64,000 nt of DNA, from positions 1 through 64,000 of the forward strand of contig NZ_SOHL01000023.1 of the NCBI RefSeq assembly GCF_004403985.1. Reading direction: 5' to 3'. Under the pieces are notes generated by a model. That model made no database searches, was not told where the DNA came from, and saw only the letters and a program-made list of their open reading frames with translations. Of the stretch, positions 30,091-37,153 are shown piece after piece. Source of the DNA: Cryobacterium gelidum. Lineage in GTDB: Bacteria; Actinomycetota; Actinomycetes; Actinomycetales; Microbacteriaceae. Made by a program: the position numbers and the translations under genes. How positions within the stretch are numbered: the first letter of the stretch is position 1; each line of letters starts with the position of its first letter.

Positions 30091-31311
30091 ATGGAAACCG
30101 GAAGCATTGCGTGGGGGCTGACCGCCACCGCACTCGTGTTGTTCATGACACCAGGTGTCGCCTTCTTCTACGGCGGACTGGTCAAGGCCAAGAGCGTCAT
30201 CAGCATGATGATGATGAGCTTTGGTGCACTGGGCCTCATCAGCGTCCTGTGGATCCTGTACGGCTACAACATGAGCACCGTGAACGGTCCGACCGAATTT
30301 GCCGGCAATCCGTTCTCCGACTTCGGTCTTGGCAAGCTCGCCATGGGAGAAACGGGCAGCACCGACCTGCTCGGTGCCACGTACGGTGCCACATTCGCCA
30401 TCATCACCGTCGCCCTCATCAGCGGCGCTGTCGCAGACCGGGCGAAGTTCGGATCCTGGATGATCTTCGCGGGTATCTGGGCAACCCTCGTCTACTTCCC
30501 GGTCGCAGCCTGGGTCTGGGGTGGCGGCTGGATCATGAAGCTCGGTGAGACGTTGGGCCTCCCCGGCGTCATCGACTATGCCGGTGGTACCGCGGTGCAC
30601 ATCAATGCCGGTGCTGCAGCTCTCGCGCTGGCCCTGGTCCTCGGCAAGCGCGTCGGGTTCCAGAAGGGCATGACCAAACCGCACAACGTACCGCTCGTGC
30701 TCATCGGTGCCTCGATTCTCTGGTTCGGCTGGTTCGGTTTCAACGCCGGTGCTGAATGGCTCAATGGCCTCGCCAATGTCGGCATCATCGTTATCAACAC
30801 CCTGGGTGCCACGGCAGCGGCCATCCTCGCCTGGATGCTCGTTGAGAAGTTCAAGGACGGCAAAGCCACCTCGGTGGGCGCCGCATCGGGCGCTGTTGCC
30901 GGCCTCGTCGCCATCACCCCGGCCTGCGCCAACCTGGAACCGGGTTGGGCACTCCTGCTCGGCGGGCTCTCCGGTGCCGTTTGCGCTCTCGCCGTTGAAC
31001 TCAAGTTCAAGCTCGGCTTCGACGACTCGCTCGATGTCGTCGGCATCCACCTGGTCGGTGGCATCATCGGCACTCTCTACCTCGGCTTTTTCGCCATCAA
31101 CACCGGGCTCTTCACCGGCGGCGACCTCGGTCAGCTCGCTGTGCAGGCGATTGCAGGCTTTTCGGTTCTCTTCTACTCCTTCATCATTGCCTACCTGCTC
31201 GGTTTCGCGATCGAGAGGACCATCGGATTCCGCATCAAGAACGAAGACGAACTGGCCGGAATCGACACGAGCGTGCACGGCGAAGAGGGCTACGCCCTCG
31301 AGCGTGTCTGA
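30091..31311 (+). CDS. amtB: Ammonium transporter AmtB
   Basis: This 406-residue Amt/Rh protein conducts ammonium across the membrane. About eleven helices are predicted. Signature stretches are FMTPGVAFFYGGLVKAKS near the start, AWVWGGGWIMK, and DYAGGTAVHINAGAAALALA with the conserved first pore His; the second pore His lies in DVVGIHLVGGIIG. The ATG at 30091 is preceded by GAGGA. No glnK/glnD genes follow, unlike the common arrangement. Its TGA stop falls in the first unit of a degenerate 15-nt tandem repeat. Confidence 0.95.
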   Translation: METGSIAWGLTATALVLFMTPGVAFFYGGLVKAKSVISMMMMSFGALGLISVLWILYGYNMSTVNGPTEFAGNPFSDFGLGKLAMGETGSTDLLGATYGATFAIITVALISGAVADRAKFGSWMIFAGIWATLVYFPVAAWVWGGGWIMKLGETLGLPGVIDYAGGTAVHINAGAAALALALVLGKRVGFQKGMTKPHNVPLVLIGASILWFGWFGFNAGAEWLNGLANVGIIVINTLGATAAAILAWMLVEKFKDGKATSVGAASGAVAGLVAITPACANLEPGWALLLGGLSGAVCALAVELKFKLGFDDSLDVVGIHLVGGIIGTLYLGFFAINTGLFTGGDLGQLAVQAIAGFSVLFYSFIIAYLLGFAIERTIGFRIKNEDELAGIDTSVHGEEGYALERV

Positions 31312-31402
31312 GCCCTGAACGTCTGAGCCCTGAACGTCTGGCCCTGGACGTCTAGGCGTCTGAGTCTTGGGTGTCCAGGCTCTGGGCGTGCAAGCTCTGG
31401 GC
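31306..31402. repeat. Degenerate 15-nt tandem repeat beginning at the amtB stop codon
   Basis: Two perfect units GTCTGAGCCCTGAAC (31306-31320, 31321-31335) are followed by decayed copies: GTCTGGCCCTGGAC, a truncated GTCTAGGC, GTCTGAGTCTTGG, then GTG-starting copies to 31402. The TGA of the first unit is the amtB stop. The unit is a multiple of three, so the second unit gives another in-frame TGA. It fills most of the gap to the convergent marP gene. Confidence 0.8.
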
Positions 31403-31447
31403 ATTCAGGCTCGTGAACGACAGCTGGAGGCGAGTGGATGCCCCGGC

Positions 31448-32629
31448 TCAGCCGCGAACGCAGGTTCCCGGGGAGACGGGGTTGGAAAGGCCGGGCGCCT
31501 GGCTGATTACTGGCTGAATTTCCTGGAGTGTGAGGGCATAGCCGACATTGTCGGTGTTCGAGGCCTTCGCGAAGATGACGCCGACCACCTGGCCGGATTC
31601 GCTCAGCAGCGGTCCGCCTGATTCGCCCTGCTGTACGTCGGAAGCCACGGTGTATACCTGACGTGGCGTCGGGTCCTGGCCGTAAATGTCGGCAACGCTG
31701 ATGGTGCCGATCGAGATGACCTGGGCTGGATCGGAGACGTAAGGTCCGCCGAACGGGTACCCGTCGGCGACCGCGCCGCTGCCCGCAGCGAGATCCACTC
31801 CGGCGGTCAGCGGCGCTGCGCCCAGACCGGGAACCGAAACAATGGCGATGTCGTCGACCGGGTCGAAGTAGACGATCTCACCGGCCAGGGCTTCGCCCGC
31901 CGGGGTTTCCACGACGGGCTGGTCCACACCCGCGACGACGTGCGCATTGGTGATGACGCGGTCGTCTGACACGACGAAGCCGCTGCCGGACTGGCTCTGT
32001 CCACAGGCGTAGGCCGTTCCGGTGATGCGCACGACCGACTGAGCGGCCACGGCCAGCGCCGGACTGCTCGTATCGGCCTGGGCGGCATTCGGTGTCGGGC
32101 CGGTGAAAGCGTCGACGATGCGCGGCAGTCCCTGCTGCACGGCCACGGAGCGCAGCTCGGCCATGAGAGCCTTGACCGGATCGGGGGTCAACGAGTCGAT
32201 ACCGGACACGACGGTCGACGAGGCGATGGCGGGGGAGAGGAACGGAACGCCGAGAGCGCCAATGCTGAACGCCACCATCGACGCCACAAGGGCTGAGGCG
32301 ACGGCGGCGAATACCGCGCCCAGCACGCGGTTGATGGCGCCGAGGGGGGAGCGCTTCTTTCTGCGCCCCACCATTCCTCCCGCGGAGGCGCCCAGCGAAT
32401 GTCCGACGAGCACGAGCACTATCGCCACGCCGATGGTGGCTGGTGTGCGCCATTGCGCCGCAGGTACCCAGCCGCCCACCAGGGGAACCACGAAGAAGGC
32501 GGCGACTCCGCCGACCACAGCGCCGACGATGCCGGTGAGGCTCTGCAGCAGTCCGCTACGGTAGCCGTTGACGAGGGCAATAAACAAGACCAAGATCAGA
32601 AGGAGGTCGAGAACGGTCGAGCCCGGCAT
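31448..32629 (-). CDS. marP: MarP-family membrane serine protease
   Basis: The 393-residue protein has an N-terminal CvpA-like region with about four membrane helices (to residue 130), a linker, and an extracytoplasmic trypsin-like domain. The triad is complete: H230 in NAHVVAG, D260 in VDDIAIV and S337 in QQGESGGPLL. Two Cys (in AYACGQSQSG and the C-terminal GTCVRG) could form a disulfide, as in MarP. In Mycobacterium tuberculosis, MarP is needed for pH homeostasis and acid resistance. A strong GAGGGAGAAGG precedes the ATG. Confidence 0.88.
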   Translation of the reverse strand: MPGSTVLDLLLILVLFIALVNGYRSGLLQSLTGIVGAVVGGVAAFFVVPLVGGWVPAAQWRTPATIGVAIVLVLVGHSLGASAGGMVGRRKKRSPLGAINRVLGAVFAAVASALVASMVAFSIGALGVPFLSPAIASSTVVSGIDSLTPDPVKALMAELRSVAVQQGLPRIVDAFTGPTPNAAQADTSSPALAVAAQSVVRITGTAYACGQSQSGSGFVVSDDRVITNAHVVAGVDQPVVETPAGEALAGEIVYFDPVDDIAIVSVPGLGAAPLTAGVDLAAGSGAVADGYPFGGPYVSDPAQVISIGTISVADIYGQDPTPRQVYTVASDVQQGESGGPLLSESGQVVGVIFAKASNTDNVGYALTLQEIQPVISQAPGLSNPVSPGTCVRG

Positions 32630-32792
32630 CCTTCTCCCTCATTCACTATTTCATGTGTTGCTTCAAAACGATGTGTCTTTTCCATGTTTACACAGGCCGC
32701 CTCCGGGATTGCTGGGCAGACAGGGCTTCCGGCCCTCATTCCCGGGTGATCAACAGGCGTAGACACTGCCCCAGCGAGTACCGTGAGGCACA

Positions 32793-32871
32793 CCCAGCGA
32801 AAATTCCCAGCGACAATTGCCAGCGACAATTGCCAGTGAAAATTTCCCGTGAAAGGAACCCGTGACGAACG
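32793..32871. repeat. 13-nt tandem repeat running into the DUF2071 start codon
   Basis: Units are CCCAGCGAAAATT, CCCAGCGACAATT, GCCAGCGACAATT and GCCAGTGAAAATT (32793-32844), then after one extra T CCCGTGAAAGGAA (32846-32858) and CCCGTGACGAACG (32859-32871). The fifth unit supplies the ribosome-binding AAAGGA and the sixth contains the GTG start of the DUF2071 gene at 32862. Confidence 0.75.
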
Positions 32872-33593
32872 CCGAGGCCTATCCCATTTCGGCGGTCGCA
32901 CCGCCCCTGGCGGGGCGGGCGTCGGCCAGCCAGCGCTGGTCGCACCTGGTGTTTCTGCATTGGCGCGTCGATGCCGCGCTGGTGGCGCCGCTCCTGCCGA
33001 ACGGCCTCGTACCCGATGAATACGACGGGTCGGCCTGGGTCGGCCTGATTCCGTTCGTGCTGGATCGCGCGACAATTCTCGGTAGCCCGCCGATACCGTA
33101 CTTTGGCTCCTTCGTTGAAGTGAATGTGCGCCTCTATGCCGTTGATCCGCAGGGCCGTCGCGGTGTCGTGTTTGTATCGCTGGAGGCCAGTCGTCTCGCG
33201 GCTGTACTCGCCGCCCGCGGTCTGTTCTCGCTGCCCTATGTCTGGTCGCGTACCGGTCTCACGGTTGATTCCGGCCAGTACCGGTACACATCGACGCGCC
33301 ACGGGGACCGCACCAAGTACACAGCGGTCGTGGCCCGACCGGGTTCAGTCGCCGTCGTCGATGATCCGTTGGCAGATTTTCTCACCGCACGATGGGCGTT
33401 GTTCACGAGTATCCGTGGTCGCACGGTGCATTTACGCAACCACCATGAGCCGTGGCCGTTGTACCGTGCCGAACTTGTGAGCATCGACGACACGCTGCTG
33501 GCTGGTGCAGGTTTCGCCGGCCTCGCCGCTCGCGCTCCGGAATCGGTGCTCTACTCGCCCGGCGTCACGACCTGGTTCGGCCGGGGAAACTGA
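32862..33593 (+). CDS. DUF2071 (YqjF-like) protein
   Basis: The 243-residue soluble product matches the DUF2071/YqjF family: MVFLHWRVD-type start region (LVFLHWRVDAALVAPLLPNG), YDGSAWVGLIPFVLDRATI, and FVEVNVRLYAVDPQGRRGVVF. The family is related to acetoacetate decarboxylase-like folds, but no function is established. The GTG at 32862 is preceded by GAAAGGA. It is divergent from marP across a 232-base region whose last 70 bases are a 13-nt tandem repeat. Confidence 0.85.
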   Translation: MTNAEAYPISAVAPPLAGRASASQRWSHLVFLHWRVDAALVAPLLPNGLVPDEYDGSAWVGLIPFVLDRATILGSPPIPYFGSFVEVNVRLYAVDPQGRRGVVFVSLEASRLAAVLAARGLFSLPYVWSRTGLTVDSGQYRYTSTRHGDRTKYTAVVARPGSVAVVDDPLADFLTARWALFTSIRGRTVHLRNHHEPWPLYRAELVSIDDTLLAGAGFAGLAARAPESVLYSPGVTTWFGRGN

Positions 33594-33660
33594 CGCCAGC
33601 ACTCAGGGAGATCTGAAAAAATCAAGATCACAGACACATTCACACAAGGAACAGGACACC

Positions 33661-34230
33661 ATGGGAATTCTTGACTTTCTGCTGGGCCGCAAGGAACAAT
33701 CACCCACAGACGAACGATCAAACCGGCCGACCCGCGCCCCGGAGCGCAGCGAGGATGAGATCGCGGTCGAGCGTTACCAGTACCTGCTGCGCACGGCTCC
33801 GCCGGAAACCATTGAACAGGTGCACACCGAGGCCTTCTCGAAGCTGACCGACGAGCAGCGCGACATTCTCTTTCGCCAGCTGACCGAGAACGTCGAACCG
33901 AGCGAGCGCCCGGTGGATGCCGCACCGGCCACGCTTGCCCAGGCCGCGACCCGGGCCGAACTGCGCCAGCCTGGCACGCTCACCCGTTCGTTCGGCAACC
34001 AGAACGGAATGGGCTTCGGCAGCATGATGGGCAGCTCATTGCTCGGCACCGTAGCCGGATTTGTCATCGGTTCGGCACTGGTAAGCGCCTTTATGCCAAT
34101 GGACGGCGGGGGTGCGGATGCCGGCGCTGACGCTAACACCGAAACCAACGCCGACCCCGCGAGCGATGCGGGTGCCGACTCCGGTGGAGATTTCGGTGGC
34201 GGCGACTTCGGTGGAGATTTCGGCTTCTGA
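33661..34230 (+). CDS. Small Gly/Asp-rich membrane protein, function unknown
   Basis: This 189-residue protein is not assigned to a family. It begins MGILDFLLGRKEQ, has a polar helical region (about 30-95; TIEQVHTEAFSKLTDEQRDILFRQL), then a Gly/Met-rich lead (NQNGMGFGSMMGSSLLG) into one hydrophobic segment (about 120-142). It ends in an acidic Ala/Asp/Asn tail with GGDFGG repeats. Terminal GDFGGD/F repeats recall small surface proteins with low-complexity tails. The ATG has AGGA upstream. The TGA stop opens a hexamer tandem repeat. Confidence 0.7.
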   Translation: MGILDFLLGRKEQSPTDERSNRPTRAPERSEDEIAVERYQYLLRTAPPETIEQVHTEAFSKLTDEQRDILFRQLTENVEPSERPVDAAPATLAQAATRAELRQPGTLTRSFGNQNGMGFGSMMGSSLLGTVAGFVIGSALVSAFMPMDGGGADAGADANTETNADPASDAGADSGGDFGGGDFGGDFGF

Positions 34231-34251
34231 GCCTGAGCCTGAGCCTGAGCC
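34228..34251. repeat. Hexamer tandem repeat starting at a stop codon
   Basis: TGAGCC occurs four times in perfect tandem, followed by TGAGCG. The first TGA is the stop of the Gly/Asp-rich gene, and each copy gives another in-frame TGA. Confidence 0.85.
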
Positions 34252-34284
34252 TGAGCGCTGCTGGGCCGGGGCGCTGCTGAGCCT

Positions 34285-34305
34285 GTTAGCGGTTAGCGGA
34301 TAGCG
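34285..34305. repeat. Heptamer tandem repeat covering the stop codon of the NAD(P)-binding gene
   Basis: GTTAGCG, GTTAGCG and GATAGCG are contiguous (minus strand CGCTAAC). The TTA at 34293-34295 is the complement of that gene's TAA stop. This repeat and the hexamer repeat make up most of the 62-base gap between two convergent genes. Confidence 0.75.
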
Positions 34306-34943
34306 GCTATGGCCTCGCCGATCGGCACGTCACCGTCGGTGAATTCGATGAACGCCCCCACCGTATTGTTGTCAATCAGCACGGCGGCGGCAACGAGCGC
34401 CACGTTCTCGCGTGAGGTATCCCCACGTGCGTCGGAACCCACGGTGATAAAGCCCGTCGCGGCGTTCAGAGTCAATGTGCTCGGTCCGAGAATGGTCCAG
34501 TTCAGTGCGGTGCCGCGCAGATAATCATCGGCGGCGGCCTTGGCCTCGTAGTAGGCGAACATGCCGTCCTCGGGGGAGGCTCCGTGATCGGCACGTGACC
34601 CCTGGTACGACACCATCACGTAACGGTTCACGCCGGCTTGCGCGGCAGCGTCCATTGAGCGGATGGCCGCGTCCCGGTCAACGGCGTAGGTGCGCTCTGC
34701 GCCGCCTCCGCCGGCGCCGGCCGACCAGACCACAGCGTCGTGCCCGGCCAGAGCGGTCGCCATCTGATCTACGGAAAGATTCTGGACATCCGCCAGAACC
34801 GGTGTCGCACCGGTCGCCGTGACATCGGCGAAGTGGTCGGGGTTGCGGATTAATGAACTCACTTCGTGGCCATCGGTTGTGAGCAGGCGGGCCAGGTGGA
34901 GGGCAACTTTTCCGTGCCCGCCGATGATCGCAATCTTTGTCAT
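34293..34943 (-). CDS. NAD(P)-binding protein (atypical SDR, NmrA-like)
   Basis: The 216-residue protein has a Rossmann nucleotide site at the very start (KIAIIGGHGKVALHLARLL), D/N residues after strand 3, and MVSYQGSRADH plus YYEAKAAADDYLRGTALNWTILGPSTL, where Tyr-x3-Lys fits the atypical SDR pattern. Such proteins act as NAD(P)H-dependent reductases or redox sensors; the substrate is not predictable. It is convergent with the Gly/Asp-rich gene and its stop codon lies inside a heptamer repeat. Confidence 0.82.
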   Translation of the reverse strand: MTKIAIIGGHGKVALHLARLLTTDGHEVSSLIRNPDHFADVTATGATPVLADVQNLSVDQMATALAGHDAVVWSAGAGGGGAERTYAVDRDAAIRSMDAAAQAGVNRYVMVSYQGSRADHGASPEDGMFAYYEAKAAADDYLRGTALNWTILGPSTLTLNAATGFITVGSDARGDTSRENVALVAAAVLIDNNTVGAFIEFTDGDVPIGEAIAAIR

Positions 34944-34978
34944 GTTCCAACCCTGCCACGGTTGGCCGTATCTGGCAC

Positions 34979-35692
34979 TTAGATTTGGTCAAAGGTGAGC
35001 AGCCGTGCGCTCAGCGCCAAGCAGAGCAGCTGCACGCCGAGGAAGACGGCGACCCAGAAAATCCCGGGAACGTGCGTGAGCCTGGCCAACTGGTCGGCAT
35101 CCGACGAGGAGCCAGCCCGCCGCGACCGGGGTCGCTGCAATTCGAGGGACGTGCGCAGTGCACCGAACAACAGAAACGCAGTGACCAAAAGGGCAAACAC
35201 GCCCTGCACGAGCGGTGACCCAAACCAGGAGACACCGAACACGACGGCGCCGGTCACGGCAACCGACCACAGACCGAACCAGTTGCGAATCTGCACGAGC
35301 AGCAGGGCCAGGAGGGCAAGGAGTGCCCACAGCAGGCCCACGTCATAGCCCAGGCTGAGTAGCCAGGCTGCACCGAGGCCGAGCAGCGCGGCGGCCGGGT
35401 AGCCGGCCAATAGGGTAAGGATCATGCCCGGCCCACTCGGGCGCCCGCGGCTCACGGTGAGCCCGGAGGTGTCCGAATGCAAGCGGATGCCGCCGAGTCG
35501 GCGTCCGCTCAGCACCGCGATGACGCCGTGCCCGCCTTCGTGCACAATCGTGATCACGTGCCGGGCGAGGCGCCATGCCGGGGTGAACAAGACGATCGCG
35601 CCGGCTGCGGCCACGGTCAGCCAGGCCGTGAGTGGCGCCAGCGCGGCATGCGGTGTTGTGATTCGTTGCCAGATGTCGAGAAGCACGTCCAT
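34979..35692 (-). CDS. M50-family membrane metallopeptidase
   Basis: The 237-residue product has about six hydrophobic helices. The zinc motif is HEGGH near residue 53 (TIVHEGGHGVIAVLSGRRLGGI), matching the M50B-like peptidases common in actinobacteria. A site-2-protease-like intramembrane activity is possible; the partner is unknown. The start at 35692 (MDVLLDIWQRI) was chosen because the upstream extension is Arg-rich and not family-like. Confidence 0.8.
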   Translation of the reverse strand: MDVLLDIWQRITTPHAALAPLTAWLTVAAAGAIVLFTPAWRLARHVITIVHEGGHGVIAVLSGRRLGGIRLHSDTSGLTVSRGRPSGPGMILTLLAGYPAAALLGLGAAWLLSLGYDVGLLWALLALLALLLVQIRNWFGLWSVAVTGAVVFGVSWFGSPLVQGVFALLVTAFLLFGALRTSLELQRPRSRRAGSSSDADQLARLTHVPGIFWVAVFLGVQLLCLALSARLLTFDQI

Positions 35693-35837
35693 GCCTCTCA
35701 GACTAGGTGTGCAGCTCTCAGCTGTACGCTCACGGCGGCGTGCGCGGATCGCACCAGCCGGGGCAATCGCCGCGGCCCGCGAACTGCCGGGTTCCGGCAC
35801 GAAGCCGGCTGCGGCGGGCGGGGCGGTGAGGGGGGCA

Positions 35838-35868
35838 TAAAAAACCCCCGCATAAACGGGGGGTTTTC
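35838..35868 (-). terminator. Terminator after tRNA-Val(CAC)
   Basis: CCCCC and GGGGG arms around a loop of about eight bases are flanked by A and T runs, so on the minus strand the stem is followed by TTTTTT. It begins just five bases beyond the tRNA 3' end. Confidence 0.8.
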
Positions 35869-35872
35869 TTGG

Positions 35873-35945
35873 TGGGCGATGCGGGACTTGAACCCACGAC
35901 CTCTTCCGTGTGAAGGAAGCGCGCTACCAGCTGCGCCAATCGCCC
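35873..35945 (-). tRNA. tRNA-Val (anticodon CAC)
   Basis: The minus strand folds into a full cloverleaf of 73 bases: acceptor GGGCGAT pairs with ATCGCCC, a D-arm with GGTAGCGC, anticodon stem CTTCC/GGAAG with loop TTCACAC, and T-arm GTGGGTTCAAGTCCCGC. The anticodon CAC reads Val GTG codons. CC of the CCA end is encoded. A terminator follows. Confidence 0.95.
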
Positions 35946-36352
35946 AAACTTCTGCGCTCGGCAACCGAAGTTGCTGTTGCGACTTTTGATACTAGCCCAG
36001 ACTGGTGCGTCGTCGCACATCGACGCCGCGCACCGGTGTGGCGCGCGCTGCAAGCAACCGCGAACTGACTTTCGCGCGACACAGCGCGGAAGCCTCTGAG
36101 TGATCGAGTGATCGAGTGATCGAGTGATCGAGTGATCGAGTGATCGAGTGATCGAGTGATCGAGTGATCCGAGTGATCCGAGAGACCAAGTGCGAATGGC
36201 AATGATCGGCACGAAGTAGAAACGGATCTCGGCGCCAACTGGGCCGCGCAACGGCCCGGCATTCCTTGGGGCAACACGCCGTAAACGGCTCGGTTTGGTT
36301 TCCGTCTAGCTATTCGGCTAGAGTCTCCAAGTACGCAGAAATGCGAACAGTT
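35946..36352. other. 407-base gene-free stretch between opposing tRNA genes
   Basis: No credible protein gene is present; apparent frames here arise from the octamer repeat. It holds the promoter side of tRNA-Val(CAC) on minus, the octamer array at 36098-36178, and the upstream region of tRNA-Gly on plus. The part between 36180 and 36352 shows nothing recognisable. Confidence 0.7.
36098..36178. repeat. Octamer tandem array (GAGTGATC)n
   Basis: Nine perfect contiguous copies of GAGTGATC occupy 36098-36169; after an extra C a tenth copy is at 36171-36178. Because eight is not a multiple of three, the array reads open in several frames as repeated HSITRSLD, which is an artefact. Each unit junction contains GATC, giving a cluster of potential Dam-type sites. 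Confidence 0.95.
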
Positions 36353-36424
36353 GCGGATGTGGCGCAGTGGTAGCGCATCACCTTGCCAAGGTGAGGGTCG
36401 CGAGTTCGAATCTCGTCATCCGCT
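36353..36424 (+). tRNA. tRNA-Gly (anticodon GCC)
   Basis: A 72-base cloverleaf: acceptor GCGGATG pairs with CATCCGC, anticodon stem TCACC/GGTGA with loop TTGCCAA, T-arm CGAGTTCGAATCTCG. Anticodon GCC reads Gly GGC/GGT. CCA is not encoded. Confidence 0.95.
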
Positions 36425-36482
36425 CGAATGATCTGGAATCGGCCGCAAGGCCGGTTCCAATTCGTTTGGTATGAACCCAACT

Positions 36483-36553
36483 GGTGGATTGGCCGAGAGG
36501 CGAGGCAGCGGCCTGCAAAGCCGTTAACACGGGTTCGAATCCCGTATCCACCT
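36483..36553 (+). tRNA. tRNA-Cys (anticodon GCA)
   Basis: A 71-base cloverleaf: acceptor GGTGGAT pairs with ATCCACC, anticodon loop CTGCAAA between GCGGC and GCCGT, T-arm CGGGTTCGAATCCCG. The discriminator is T (U73), as required for cysteinyl-tRNA synthetase, and CCA follows in the DNA to 36556. Confidence 0.95.
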
Positions 36554-36598
36554 CCATTCTCTGTGAACATTCTGAGAGTACGCAGTTCCCAGAAATTT

Positions 36599-36670
36599 GG
36601 GCGATTGGCGCAGCGGTAGCGCGCTTCCCTGACACGGAAGAGGTCACTGGTTCGATCCCAGTATCGCCCA
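36599..36670 (+). tRNA. tRNA-Val (anticodon GAC)
   Basis: A 72-base cloverleaf: acceptor GGGCGAT pairs with ATCGCCC, anticodon stem CTTCC/GGAAG with loop CTGACAC, T-arm CTGGTTCGATCCCAG. It reads Val GTC/GTT. Its acceptor and anticodon stems match those of tRNA-Val(CAC) on the other strand. It is the last gene of the Gly-Cys-Val tRNA run and has a terminator directly downstream. Confidence 0.95.
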
Positions 36671-36679
36671 CAGTAAAAG

Positions 36680-36702
36680 CCCCGGTAAAACGGGGTTTTT
36701 TT
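36680..36702 (+). terminator. Rho-independent terminator after the tRNA run
   Basis: CCCCG, a six-base loop and CGGGG are followed by seven T. It starts ten bases after tRNA-Val(GAC). Confidence 0.9.
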
Positions 36703-36781
36703 GTACCCAAAAACCGCCGCAGCCGGTGCCCTTGCGCGGCATCGGCTGCCCGCGTAGTTTTGCGCGCAGGAGGTGAGTGCA

Positions 36782-36973
36782 ATGCACGCAACAATAGGAG
36801 ATCGAATTGTCATTCGTGGCAAAACGGTGGAGCGACCGGATCGTCGAGGCGAGATTCTCGAGGTTCGCGGAATCGACGGCGGTCCACCGTACCTCGTCGC
36901 GTTCGACGACCGACACGAGAGCATCGTGTACCCCGGCGCCGATTTCGTCATCGAACACACAGAATCCGTCTAG
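36782..36973 (+). CDS. DUF1918 protein
   Basis: The 63-residue product is a full DUF1918 domain: MHATIGDRIVIRGKTVERPDRRGEI-type start with IGDRIVIRG and RRGEILEVRG, then GGPPYLVAFDDRHES and YPGADFVIEH. The fold is SH3-like and the function unknown. ATG 36782 follows a near-perfect AGGAGGTGA, making high expression likely; the in-frame GTG at 36773 lies within that ribosome site. Confidence 0.9.
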   Translation: MHATIGDRIVIRGKTVERPDRRGEILEVRGIDGGPPYLVAFDDRHESIVYPGADFVIEHTESV

Positions 36974-36977
36974 GCGC

Positions 36978-37011
36978 AGGGCTCAGCCTGGCCGACACCG
37001 GGCTGAGCCCT
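36978..37011 (+). terminator. Hairpin after the DUF1918 gene
   Basis: A perfect 11-bp stem (AGGGCTCAGCC and GGCTGAGCCCT) with a 12-base loop starts four bases after the stop. There is no U tract. Confidence 0.6.
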
Positions 37012-37057
37012 CGCACTCCCTGATGCCTCACCCGCCAACGCCCGAAAATGTTGCTTG

Positions 37058-37091
37058 CGGCCGACGGACCTCTCCAACGTCCCGTCGGCCG
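37058..37091. other. Hairpin in the thrS leader
   Basis: CGGCCGACGG and CCGTCGGCCG form a 10-bp stem with a 14-base loop about 60 bases upstream of thrS. It may be a terminator remnant or leader structure. The T-box core sequence expected of tRNA-sensing leaders was not found. Confidence 0.4.
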
Positions 37092-37153
37092 ACGAACAGT
37101 GACGCGCTCGCCGCTAAAGTTGACGGGTAGGCAAACAATAGGGAGTAATACAC

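Noticed and set aside
36098..36178. CRISPR array
   Set aside because: Units are contiguous octamers without spacers, and no cas gene is present.
35924..36277. Repetitive protein HSITRSLD-type on the minus strand
   Set aside because: It arises from the octamer array, which stays open in several frames; it overlaps the tRNA-Val region and lacks a start signal.
37012..37153. T-box riboswitch before thrS
   Set aside because: The conserved T-box core and specifier structure were not found; only a simple hairpin is present.
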